Shown: one piece after another, positions 8,305-15,742 of the stretch
Numbering within the stretch: the first letter of the stretch is position 1
Layout: the number at the start of each line of letters is the position of its first letter
Source: a virus
Direction: 5' to 3' (one strand)
Virus record (IMG/VR): IMGVR_UViG_3300013127_000029
Location: 1 to 24,956 of that record
Length of the DNA: 24,956 nucleotides
Position numbers and translations under genes: made by a program
Notes under the pieces: generated by a model
What the model was told of the DNA's origin: nothing
Database searches by the model: none
The model's input: the letters and a program-made list of their open reading frames with translations, nothing else

Positions 8305-8904
8305 ATGGCCGACGAACCCCTAGACGAATACCCAGAAGTCATCACCGGCTTCTGGGAATCACCAAAGCGTCTCGACCCCAGAGCCGTTGAGTTTTACCCA
8401 GAAGTCATCACCGGCTTCTGGGAATCACCGAAACGGCTTGACCCCAGGGCCGTTGAGTTTTATTTGGACGTCGTCCCGGGGTTCTTTGAGACAGGGAAGT
8501 TGTTTGGTCCTCAACCAATCGAGTTCTTCGCCTTGCCCGTCCTTGAAGCGGCACCCACGCCACCTGATGGTGTGCCGCCTGTGGTTACGTACGACCCGCC
8601 ATCGGGAACCGTACTGTCCGCACCTGGCCGTGTAATCTCGATTCACGCCACAGACGAAACTGAAATTCTGCGGTTCATGATCAGCGTGGAACTCGCGCCT
8701 GACCCTGATACCGGAGAACGCGTTTGGGAAGTGGTGTACAACGGCGCACGCTTCTCTGACAAGTATGCCGCGTCCTTCTTCGTCACGAACACGCTCACCT
8801 CCAAGCTCGCACGCATCGTTCGCAATGGTGGCTTCGGTGTTGGAGAGAATCCCCGATTTGAAGTCATACTGTTCGACAAAGCTGGCAACATCGCTACGTC
8901 ATGA
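8305..8904 (+). CDS. Hypothetical virion protein with N-terminal 22-residue tandem repeats
   Basis: This is a 199-residue protein with a Shine-Dalgarno GGAGG at 8296-8300 before ATG 8305. Residues 9-74 consist of three tandem 22-residue units. The first two are identical over EVITGFWESPKRLDPRAVE, and the third is degenerate (LDVVPGFFETGKLFGPQPIE). Residues about 85-199 look like a single Ig-like domain (P-P-V-V-T-Y-D-P-P-S-G-T, then I-S-I-H-A-T-D-E-T-E, ending in E-V-I-L-F-D-K-A-G-N), common in phage tail proteins. It overlaps the gpI-like gene by four bases (ATGA), so the two are probably made in linked amounts and may interact. Confidence 0.8.
   Translation: MADEPLDEYPEVITGFWESPKRLDPRAVEFYPEVITGFWESPKRLDPRAVEFYLDVVPGFFETGKLFGPQPIEFFALPVLEAAPTPPDGVPPVVTYDPPSGTVLSAPGRVISIHATDETEILRFMISVELAPDPDTGERVWEVVYNGARFSDKYAASFFVTNTLTSKLARIVRNGGFGVGENPRFEVILFDKAGNIATS
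8329..8526 (+). repeat. Three tandem 66-bp in-frame repeat units
   Basis: Units lie at 8329-8394, 8395-8460 and 8461-8526. The first two differ at only a few bases (for example accaaagcgtct versus accgaaacggct) and encode the same 22 residues. The third has diverged at most positions but keeps the length and the aromatic pattern (Y..V..GF.E....P..IEF). This points to one old and one recent duplication. Confidence 0.9.
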
Positions 8905-10562
8905 GTTCACAAGCGCAATACACCGTCGTCCCACCCGTACCGCCGCTGGTCCCACCAGAGCAGTTGGCGCAGGACACGATTGCGTTTTTGAACGTGAAGC
9001 TGCCCACCATCTACATCGACGTTGCCAACGAAGTAGACGACGCAGACCTCAGCGGCCAGGTCTTCCTCAACAACCGCATCCCGCAACCGGCTGAGACTGA
9101 CGTTCCGATCAGCGCGCCCATCGAACTGATGGCGAACGTCATCAACGACACGGGCCTGAGTGCGGGCACCATCACCATCACCGACAAAGGTGGGACGGTG
9201 ATGGCTTGGACGCTGAGCGGGGGGTTCCACGGAACGTACTCAGCCTCTGTCCAGAATGGCATCATCAGCCAAGGTGCCGTTGGCGCAGACGAGTTCCGTT
9301 GGCAATTGATTCGGGCGACGCCTTGGACGTCCCAAGACCGGGTTGTCGTGCGCGTTCAACTGACGCCCACCGTCGGTGCTGCGATCGACGTGACCTACTT
9401 CTTCTTCATCGAAGATGTGACGGTCCCTGCCCTCATCCGGGCCGAGACGCGGGGCCTTCGTCGGTTGCGCCTGACGTTCAATGAGCCCGTCGTCATGTCT
9501 GCCGACGAAGGTGGGGCGTTACGCGTGCGCGACCTGTCCGGGCGACTGACGTTTGTCACCCCCAACGTCATCGAAGTCGAGACCCGCAACTTCCCCGCCG
9601 ACCTCACCGGAGAGTTCATCTGTGTGTCAGCTGCGGTCGAAGCGGTCAACAACCGGTACTACCTGGTGGACAGCTCCACGCAGGGGACGCCCAACGAGAT
9701 CACCACGGTCGAGGACACGGTCGTGACCGAAGGCCCGAACGTCGCGCACCGGTTGTTCTCCAGCCCGTACCATCTCCAGGCGATCATCGCGCCCGAGCGC
9801 ATTTACCCTGCGTTCACCCCCTGTGTGATCGGGGCCGTTCAAATCAACGACAGCACAGTCGAGCTGTTGCTTGACCAGCAACTGACGCCAAACCACACGT
9901 ACCAGATCACAGCCAACGGCATCGGGGACGCGGCCAACCCGACCAACATCCGGGACACGACGTCGCTGACCTTCACGTCAGAGGGCCTGCCCCGCGTCGC
10001 CGGTCGCGAGTTCTCGCTGTGGAACTTCATCCCTCAAGGGAGCAAACGGGACGACACCACGCGCGACATGGAGCGCCTGATCCGCATTCTCGACGAGCCC
10101 GTGCAGCTCATGCTCGCGGACATCGATCGGTACGACCGTGTCTACGATTTCGACACGGCAGAAGAAGCGTTCGTGGACGCCATGCTTCTGCACCTCGGCA
10201 ACCCCTACACGTTCTTCCGCAGCGACCTGGAAAAACGGAAGGTCGCCAGCCATCTCGTCGAGACCTACAAAGTCTCCGGCGCCGAAGCTGCCATCGAGCA
10301 AGCCATCCTCCAGATCCTCGGGTTCACCGCGGAGGTCCAGCCGTTCAATGACCTGGAAGGGCAGTGGATTCTGGGCGAAGGCGAACTTGGAGACGACACG
10401 TACCTCGGGCCGAGCAGCCAGTTTCTGCTTTACAGCTTCGAGATCGATGTGTTCGTGGACAGCCTCACGGATACTGAACGTGCGATCATCCAGGAAATCG
10501 GACACGCATGGCGACCGGCGCACACCCACCTCATCCGAATCAACGAAGTCGGTCCTCCGTAA
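8901..10562 (+). CDS. Tail protein I (gpI)-like C-terminus with N-terminal Ig-like region
   Basis: This is a 553-residue, two-part protein. From about residue 370 it matches the gpI tail-protein family: R-L-I-R-I-L-D-E-P-V-Q-L-M-L-A-D-I-D-R, then the hallmark F-D-T-A-E-E-A-F-V-D-A-M-L-L-H-L-G-N-P, R-K-V-A-S-H-L-V-E-T-Y-K-V-S-G-A-E-A-A-I-E, and I-L-Q-I-L-G-F. In P2-type phages gpI is a baseplate wedge protein next to gpJ that helps attach tail fibres. Residues about 1-350 are beta-rich Ig-like material (T-P-N-H-T-Y-Q-I-T-A-N-G-I-G-D at about 330 is typical of Big_5-like domains). At 553 residues it is much longer than ordinary gpI (about 180-250), because of this N-terminal addition. Confidence 0.75.
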   Translation: MSSQAQYTVVPPVPPLVPPEQLAQDTIAFLNVKLPTIYIDVANEVDDADLSGQVFLNNRIPQPAETDVPISAPIELMANVINDTGLSAGTITITDKGGTVMAWTLSGGFHGTYSASVQNGIISQGAVGADEFRWQLIRATPWTSQDRVVVRVQLTPTVGAAIDVTYFFFIEDVTVPALIRAETRGLRRLRLTFNEPVVMSADEGGALRVRDLSGRLTFVTPNVIEVETRNFPADLTGEFICVSAAVEAVNNRYYLVDSSTQGTPNEITTVEDTVVTEGPNVAHRLFSSPYHLQAIIAPERIYPAFTPCVIGAVQINDSTVELLLDQQLTPNHTYQITANGIGDAANPTNIRDTTSLTFTSEGLPRVAGREFSLWNFIPQGSKRDDTTRDMERLIRILDEPVQLMLADIDRYDRVYDFDTAEEAFVDAMLLHLGNPYTFFRSDLEKRKVASHLVETYKVSGAEAAIEQAILQILGFTAEVQPFNDLEGQWILGEGELGDDTYLGPSSQFLLYSFEIDVFVDSLTDTERAIIQEIGHAWRPAHTHLIRINEVGPP

Positions 10563-10590
10563 ATCGTGAAACACAGCAGAAGTTTGTGTG

Positions 10591-10606
10591 ACAAATCATG
10601 ATTTGT
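10591..10606. promoter_or_regulatory. Perfect 16-bp palindrome, possible operator
   Basis: The sequence ACAAATCATGATTTGT is a perfect inverted repeat in the gap between the gpI-like gene and the tail spike. It is AT-rich in a GC-rich genome and has no T-run, so it looks more like a protein-binding site than a terminator. No regulator can be matched to it from sequence alone. Confidence 0.4.
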
Positions 10607-10651
10607 TGAAGGAACCCCTGCATCAAAATTTGAAAAGAAAAACAAACATCT

Positions 10652-10676
10652 GCGGTTAACAACCGCTTGGTTTTCT
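10652..10676 (+). terminator. Terminator-like hairpin before the tail spike gene
   Basis: GCGGTT at 10652-10657 pairs with AACCGC at 10661-10666 around an AAC loop, followed by TTGGTTTTCT. This is a weak but plausible rho-independent terminator for the baseplate operon. A possible promoter, TTAACA (10656-10661), 17 bases, CACAAT (10679-10684), overlaps it and could start a separate tail-spike message; the overlap makes both calls tentative. Confidence 0.45.
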
Positions 10677-10713
10677 AGCACAATACGTTCCAACAACTGA
10701 GGTCACCTACCCC

Positions 10714-13700
10714 ATGGCAAATCGAAAAGACTTCTACTTCCGTCAACGCGTTCTCGAAGGTGAGATGGACGACGCCTTCGATGATGTTGAGAACGCAGAC
10801 CGTCAGCTTGCGCGCGACATCGGTTCGCAGCAAACGGCAGACACCGCGGGAGTTCCGATTTCCGACATCGTCACCGAGCCTGACGACTTCAATGCGATTC
10901 GCGGCGGCATCAACTCCGGGTTCATCATCTCCTTCGCGGGTGGCATCCCCTCGGGCGGCAACCCCCAACCCATCATAGGCGTCCGCGTATCTGCTGGCTC
11001 TGCCACGGACTGGCAAGGCCGACGCGTCTCGACACCGACTGACCTCATCGTAGATGTGACGTCCGAAGGCGACGCACCCGTTGGCGAAGGTGGGTCCACG
11101 GTGGGCGGTGCGGTTGTCACCCCGCCCGCGGGGCAAACCCGCATCGTGACTTTGATGGTTCTCTTCGATCGCGTGCTCACCGACGAGCGCGTGGACGGCA
11201 ACGCTGGGACGGTGCTCTACAACCAGGCCGAGTCCTTTGTCTTCCGCGCGAAGGCGGGCAACGCCAGCGTTGGAACCCCAACGCCGCCACAGGGTGACGC
11301 CGACGGAATCATCCTGGTGGACCTCCGTGTGACGGAGTTCAACACGGTCACCTCTTGGGACTTCTCCCGTCGTGGCGACTGGATTCGTACCTCGGTTGGT
11401 GTCGTAGGCGACATTGCTTCCACGAGTCAGATGCAGACCGGGACGCTCAACAACACGGGCACGGACTTCATCGTGCCCAACGCACGTCAAGCCATCCTGC
11501 GCTTGCTGCGTTCGTACGCTGCCACGGTTACGGACATCTCGGCGCACGTCGATAACGTCAACCCGTCTTCCACGCACACAGCCGCCAACATCGACTTCAA
11601 AGTTCCGGGCAGCAACTGGCTCGACGGTTCTTCGTTGGCTGCCCGTTTGCCGGGCGGCGGTAACACCGACGGTGTGCAAGGTGCTTTCCGTGAACTCATC
11701 GACGACCTTGCCGCGTCTGCGCTCAATAGCGACGGCGCCGGTCGCATGGGTGCGATGGCACAAATCGCAGGCCCAGTCGCGTACGCAGGCAACGCTCGAT
11801 ACAACGTCTCGGCAGGTTCGATTCGTTCGCAGATCAAGACCTTGCTCGACTCGATCGAGCAACAGGTCATGGATGTCACCGTTGGCGACGGTGTTGCCAC
11901 GTACGGCATGTTCAACACCTCGGACTTCGCTGGGGACTGGGGCGCCACTTTGCAGGCGGCGATCACCAGCGTCCCGTCTGGCGGCAGCGTGCGCGTCTAC
12001 ATTCTGAATCCAGGAACACTCAACGGCAGCACAGCCTGTGTCACGGGTAATCGCAATGTGTTCCTTCACGCACGGCCCGGCACGATCCTCAACATCACGG
12101 CCAACGTGATTGGCTTCCGCGCAACGGGTGCCAGTGCTTTCGTGCACGTCGAGAACCTGACGATTCGCAACTTGACGACTCCGACCCAGACCAGCGTCGA
12201 GTTCGCGGGCTTGTTCTCTGCCCGTAAGTGCAACTTCGCCAACGGCGTTCTGGGTACTACTGCGGCAAGCCGTAGTGTTTTTGAGGATTGCACACTCGGA
12301 GGACGCACAAACATTTTGCGAGGTGCGTTCATCAACGCCTCGTTCTTGAACTGCGATTTCGAGTTGTCAGGTCCAAACAACAACGACGCACTGTGGGATG
12401 GATCCGATGGGGCCGCAGACGTCCTGATAAATGCGCAATTCACGCGCTGCCAGTTCAGTGCCAAGAACGACGTGACACCCACGTTCTTCACCTACTTCCG
12501 TTTCTCTGATTTTGACGAGAACATTACGTTCGACAGTTGCTCGTTCAACGATGCCGCTAATGCAACAACCGCAGGTGCATCTGAGCGCAACTTTGCAGGA
12601 ACCGCACCACGCAACATCACGTACCGTGGTTGCCGAATAGATACACGCGGCGGCGTGTTCAACGCTGCGGGTGGTGGTGTGAAGGTCACCATCGCTGATT
12701 GCGACATCACGCTCGCAGGTAGTGGTTCGCAAACGGTGTTCTTGTTGCCCGCTTCGCAAACCGCAACGGACATTGACATCAAGGACAACCGCGTCCTGCA
12801 AACAGATTTCAACAACACCAAGCGGTTGGTGTACACGCTCGTGAACGCTACGATCGAACGCCTGTCGATTACGGGCAACAAATGCGTGGACCTCGACACG
12901 TTCTTTGAGTTCACCAAAGCCATGGAGGTGAACATCTCCCGCAACGTGATGGTCAACACGACCACAGGGCGCGGCAAGAATTTCATCAAGACACACAGCA
13001 CGTGGGCTGTCCGCAATTTCAGTGTCACGGACAACACCGTCAAGGGGCTCCAGTTCAACAGCACCAACCAACGTGCCATCGACATGCAGTCGGGCACTTT
13101 CGAGGATCTGTCGCTTCGACAGAACGTGCACATCGCCAACAACCGCTTCGAGGATATTGGTACGGCGCTTGGCGGCGGAACCACCGACAACGCGTACGCA
13201 ATCGACATCAACGCGTCGCTGTCACACCTTCAAATTACCGGCAATACGATTCGCACTGTCCAGTCGAACAACGAGGCAGTTGGTATCCGGGTGATCATTG
13301 CGGGCAACGTTGTCATCCACGGCAACACAATCACCAGTGTTGGCGACGAGTTTAACTGCGCAGCAACCATCCCGGCTGCCATTGTGCTCTTTGGCTGCTT
13401 ACGGGTGCGGTGCACCGACAACATTGGCTACAGCATTGGCCATGCTGGAACACTCGCTGCTACCGGGCTGTACTGGGCCGGTGATGCCACCAGCACCGAC
13501 GTGGTGGTGCACGGCAACTCCTTCACAAATTTGAGTGGTGTGGGGCCTTACGGCATCTACGCAGCGGGCAGCACCAAGCGCCTCAATATCCAAGGCAACA
13601 CGATTGGCGTGCTCCCTGAACTCGGGACCGGTATTGACCTGACTGACTCCAGCACCGACGGTACGTCCCAGGTCAACATCTCCCAGAACAACATCACTGG

Positions 13701-14364
13701 GGGTGACACTGGGATCGCTGTCTTCGTGGGTAACGGTGCCGCACCTGCGAACAGTTACGGACGTTACACCATCAACAGCAACACCATCTCCACGTTCAAA
13801 ATCAACGGCATCGCGCTCACCGGGGGCGCCAGCTCCCCCACGTGGACGGTTCAAGGTAACACGATCTACACGCACCTCTCTGGTTCCGGCATGCGCGGAA
13901 TCGTGGGTACAACGTTGCATAGGGCAGTGATCAGCGGCAACACGATTGAGTTCACGACAGGTGGCACAACAACCAATTTGATGGGCATCCGACTCACAGG
14001 TACCGGCTCCGAAATAAACGTTAACGGAAACACGATTGCGCTGACCGGAAGTAGTACTGGGCGTAAAGGCGTCTACGTGCACGCAGATTCGCAGATGGTG
14101 ATTGTCACCGGCAACCTAGTTTTCAGCCTGTCTCCCCTTGGCGTAGTCGGCATCCATCTCCACGATGGTTTCAGCGGCGGTGGCACCCTCCAGTGGGCTG
14201 CGTCAAACATGATCAACGTAGACCTCTCAGGTGTCGCGTTTCAAGATGACGCCGTCGGGAACAATTCAAGTTCTCCAATGGATACAGCTGGCGCAAATCC
14301 AGGTGTAACACCTGCAGCACTCAGTAGCATCGACCTGAACTGGCGCAGAGGCACGCACGTATGA
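10714..14364 (+). CDS. Tail spike protein with right-handed beta-helix
   Basis: This 1216-residue protein is the largest in the window and is the probable receptor-binding tail spike. Residues about 1-230 form an N-terminal attachment region beginning MANRKDFYFRQRVLEGEMDD. Residues about 250-400 are mixed helix and strand. From about 430 to 1180 the sequence is a long run of 20-28-residue coils with recurrent I-x-G-N-T-I or I-S-x-N-x-I motifs, as in pectate-lyase-like right-handed beta-helices that bind or cleave host polysaccharide. No catalytic residues can be assigned. The Shine-Dalgarno is GAGG at 10701-10704. The ATG follows a 151-base gap with regulatory signals, so the gene may be expressed apart from the baseplate operon. 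Confidence 0.85.
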   Translation: MANRKDFYFRQRVLEGEMDDAFDDVENADRQLARDIGSQQTADTAGVPISDIVTEPDDFNAIRGGINSGFIISFAGGIPSGGNPQPIIGVRVSAGSATDWQGRRVSTPTDLIVDVTSEGDAPVGEGGSTVGGAVVTPPAGQTRIVTLMVLFDRVLTDERVDGNAGTVLYNQAESFVFRAKAGNASVGTPTPPQGDADGIILVDLRVTEFNTVTSWDFSRRGDWIRTSVGVVGDIASTSQMQTGTLNNTGTDFIVPNARQAILRLLRSYAATVTDISAHVDNVNPSSTHTAANIDFKVPGSNWLDGSSLAARLPGGGNTDGVQGAFRELIDDLAASALNSDGAGRMGAMAQIAGPVAYAGNARYNVSAGSIRSQIKTLLDSIEQQVMDVTVGDGVATYGMFNTSDFAGDWGATLQAAITSVPSGGSVRVYILNPGTLNGSTACVTGNRNVFLHARPGTILNITANVIGFRATGASAFVHVENLTIRNLTTPTQTSVEFAGLFSARKCNFANGVLGTTAASRSVFEDCTLGGRTNILRGAFINASFLNCDFELSGPNNNDALWDGSDGAADVLINAQFTRCQFSAKNDVTPTFFTYFRFSDFDENITFDSCSFNDAANATTAGASERNFAGTAPRNITYRGCRIDTRGGVFNAAGGGVKVTIADCDITLAGSGSQTVFLLPASQTATDIDIKDNRVLQTDFNNTKRLVYTLVNATIERLSITGNKCVDLDTFFEFTKAMEVNISRNVMVNTTTGRGKNFIKTHSTWAVRNFSVTDNTVKGLQFNSTNQRAIDMQSGTFEDLSLRQNVHIANNRFEDIGTALGGGTTDNAYAIDINASLSHLQITGNTIRTVQSNNEAVGIRVIIAGNVVIHGNTITSVGDEFNCAATIPAAIVLFGCLRVRCTDNIGYSIGHAGTLAATGLYWAGDATSTDVVVHGNSFTNLSGVGPYGIYAAGSTKRLNIQGNTIGVLPELGTGIDLTDSSTDGTSQVNISQNNITGGDTGIAVFVGNGAAPANSYGRYTINSNTISTFKINGIALTGGASSPTWTVQGNTIYTHLSGSGMRGIVGTTLHRAVISGNTIEFTTGGTTTNLMGIRLTGTGSEINVNGNTIALTGSSTGRKGVYVHADSQMVIVTGNLVFSLSPLGVVGIHLHDGFSGGGTLQWAASNMINVDLSGVAFQDDAVGNNSSSPMDTAGANPGVTPAALSSIDLNWRRGTHV

Positions 14365-14693
14365 CGATGGAAGAACTCTTGGAGCAGTGCCTCAACTGTC
14401 AAGTCCCGACAGTTAAGGCACTGGCCAAGAAGGTCAAGACCAATTGGGACCAAGGTGTCGCCCCCAGCTCGAAGCAGATCAATGAACTCGCAAGCATGCT
14501 GGAGGACTTCAACTCGCCATGCACACGCGTGATGGAGGATGGACGGTGTAACGGTTGGTTGGCCAAGTACGGGCAGGAGTGCCAAATCCCATCACAGCCG
14601 CCACACTTCTGCCCCTTCAGCGCACGTGAGAACACACCCTCGACCTTCCCGCAGTGCCCGGGTTACCGTACAGTGGAGAGGAACCGAACATGA
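14361..14693 (+). CDS. Small cysteine-rich protein downstream of the tail spike
   Basis: This 110-residue protein overlaps the tail spike gene by ATGA, so it is translationally coupled to it. It has seven cysteines: C10, C13, C54, C63, C74, C84 and C99. The last five fall in a C-x8-C-x10-C-x9-C-x14-C spacing that could bind zinc. Residues 1-50 are helical (MEELLEQCLNC, QINELASMLEDF). Coupling to the spike is typical of tail-fibre assembly chaperones, but no chaperone family is recognised, so that role is inference only. An alternative start at ATG 14367 exists in the same frame. Confidence 0.7.
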   Translation: MTMEELLEQCLNCQVPTVKALAKKVKTNWDQGVAPSSKQINELASMLEDFNSPCTRVMEDGRCNGWLAKYGQECQIPSQPPHFCPFSARENTPSTFPQCPGYRTVERNRT

Positions 14694-14968
14694 CCGAGCC
14701 CGCACAAACCCTTCGCGTCTTCATTGTCCATCCGAAGAATCCGAATCACCCGCCCCGCCCGCTGGCGTCTGACTTTCAACTCGGCGGACGACGGACTGTC
14801 GAACGACGTGCAGAAGCCAAGAACCTGATCGCCAGCATGGGGTACGCGTTGCGCACGCTCAACGTGACGGCATCGGGGCTCGTCGCCTACGTGTACCCGA
14901 CCGAGCGCGTGCCCGGACAGACAGGCCGACTGCCCGGGTGGGTGCACCGCAAGCCCCCTACATCATAA
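14690..14968 (+). CDS. Small hypothetical protein (92 aa)
   Basis: This is a 92-residue basic protein of unknown function. ATG 14690 was chosen because it overlaps the preceding stop (ATGA) and has a strong purine-rich Shine-Dalgarno (GGAGAGGAA, 14673-14681). An in-frame ATG at 14654 would run 40 bases into the upstream gene. It reads as strand-helix-strand (LRVFIVHP, then a helix AEAKNLIASMGYALR, then LVAYVYP), a compact alpha/beta domain, with a proline-rich C-terminus. It ends just before a new promoter, so it closes this transcription unit. Confidence 0.65.
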   Translation: MTEPAQTLRVFIVHPKNPNHPPRPLASDFQLGGRRTVERRAEAKNLIASMGYALRTLNVTASGLVAYVYPTERVPGQTGRLPGWVHRKPPTS

Positions 14969-14977
14969 CCAAAGTGC

Positions 14978-15006
14978 TTGAATCGCTGTAGTTGTTCTGA
15001 TATACA
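14978..15006 (+). promoter_or_regulatory. Sigma70-like promoter with extended -10 for the RHH gene
   Basis: TTGAAT (14978-14983) and TATACA (15001-15006) are separated by exactly 17 bases, and the -10 is preceded by TGA, an extended -10 element. The expected start of transcription, six to eight bases after the -10, is at 15012-15014, on the ATG at 15014. No Shine-Dalgarno precedes that ATG. Confidence 0.6.
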
Positions 15007-15013
15007 TGGATGT

Positions 15014-15196
15014 ATGCCTGACCCGAGCGCCAACGCCCCTTACGCCGCCCCGCGCAGCTTTCGTCTTGATGACGATTCGCTGGTGATTCTCCGGCAGCTT
15101 TCCCAGAAGCTATCCATCTCTCAAGCCGATGTCGTGCGTTTGGCCCTTCGCCGGTTGGGCGAGGCCGAAAAGTTGAAAAAGCTCAAGTCTTCGTGA
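15014..15196 (+). CDS. Ribbon-helix-helix DNA-binding protein
   Basis: This 60-residue protein is a likely transcriptional regulator of the ribbon-helix-helix (CopG/Arc) type. After a disordered N-terminus comes the beta strand RSFRLDDD, then helix 1 (LVILRQLSQKL), a turn (SISQ) and helix 2 (ADVVRLALRRLGEAEKLKKL). This strand-helix-turn-helix order with hydrophobic heptad spacing matches the fold, in which paired strands of a dimer contact the DNA major groove. ATG 15014 was preferred over an in-frame TTG at 14978 because the TTG lies inside the -35 element. It forms a single-gene unit between a promoter and the terminator at 15221. Possible targets include the 16-bp palindrome at 10591. Confidence 0.7.
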   Translation: MPDPSANAPYAAPRSFRLDDDSLVILRQLSQKLSISQADVVRLALRRLGEAEKLKKLKSS

Positions 15197-15220
15197 CACG
15201 AAACGCATCTCGTAAATCCG

Positions 15221-15238
15221 CGCCAACCCTGGCGTTTT
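15221..15238 (+). terminator. Rho-independent terminator after the RHH gene
   Basis: CGCCA (15221-15225) pairs with TGGCG (15230-15234) around ACCC, followed by TTTTC. The hairpin lies between the RHH gene and the next promoter, making the RHH gene a separate transcript. Confidence 0.65.
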
Positions 15239-15248
15239 CAGTTTGTTC

Positions 15249-15277
15249 TTGCCGCCAGCTTTGTAGCGCGGTATGAT
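15249..15277 (+). promoter_or_regulatory. Sigma70-like promoter for the SspB-like gene
   Basis: TTGCCG (15249-15254), 17 bases, TATGAT (15272-15277). The expected transcription start, seven bases after the -10, is 15284, the A of the ATG. No Shine-Dalgarno is present. The string TGATATACA at 15274-15282 also occurs at 14998-15006 in the promoter of the RHH gene. Confidence 0.55.
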
Positions 15278-15283
15278 ATACAA

Positions 15284-15721
15284 ATGAAAAATAGCCGAAC
15301 CGTCACGGTCCTTTCCAAAGCTGCCTACATCAAGGAGCTGATCGCCCGAGATAAGATGGCCATTGTTTTCGGGCGCACCGACTACCCCGGTGTTGTGTTG
15401 CCGCCTCACTTGCACGGCAAGCCCTTCGCCGTGTTTGGATTCGACACCGCGGGATCCCCGCCCCTGTACAACTTCGTCATCGACGAGAACGGCATCGGGG
15501 CCGACATGACCTTCAACCCTTCGGTGGTTGAGAAGCCCGAGGACGTGATCTCCCGGTGCTACTTCCCCTGGTCGGCGGTTTACGCCGTGCTGGAAACCCG
15601 GCAGCGGAAGGGGCTCATGTGGCACGAGGACGCCCCGCCCGCTGGCGTCGCGCACGGTGTGCCGCTGGACATCATGGAAGCGCCTGACAACGTCGAGTTG
15701 CCCATCGTGATGAGCGCCTAA
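15284..15721 (+). CDS. SspB-like protein (ClpXP adaptor fold)
   Basis: This 145-residue protein resembles the SspB family, whose members deliver ssrA-tagged or other substrates to ClpXP. Residues 11-37 give a helix then a beta strand and turn (IKELIARDKMAIVFGR, DYPGVVLPP). Next come a strand pair (PFAVFGF, LYNFVIDENGIGADMTFN) and the signature CYFPWSAVYAVLE at about 92-104, followed by K-G-L-M-W-H-E-D-A-P-P. The last piece resembles the G-R-G-M-V-W-P-E-D-x-P-P ending seen in SspB of Myxococcota and related bacteria. The long acidic tail with a ClpX-binding peptide found in E. coli SspB is absent; the C-terminus is short and hydrophobic (VELPIVMSA). Its natural partner, an ssrA-tagged protein or a phage target, is unknown. 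Confidence 0.65.
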   Translation: MKNSRTVTVLSKAAYIKELIARDKMAIVFGRTDYPGVVLPPHLHGKPFAVFGFDTAGSPPLYNFVIDENGIGADMTFNPSVVEKPEDVISRCYFPWSAVYAVLETRQRKGLMWHEDAPPAGVAHGVPLDIMEAPDNVELPIVMSA

Positions 15722-15742
15722 CCCCAACCCCCCGGAGACAAC

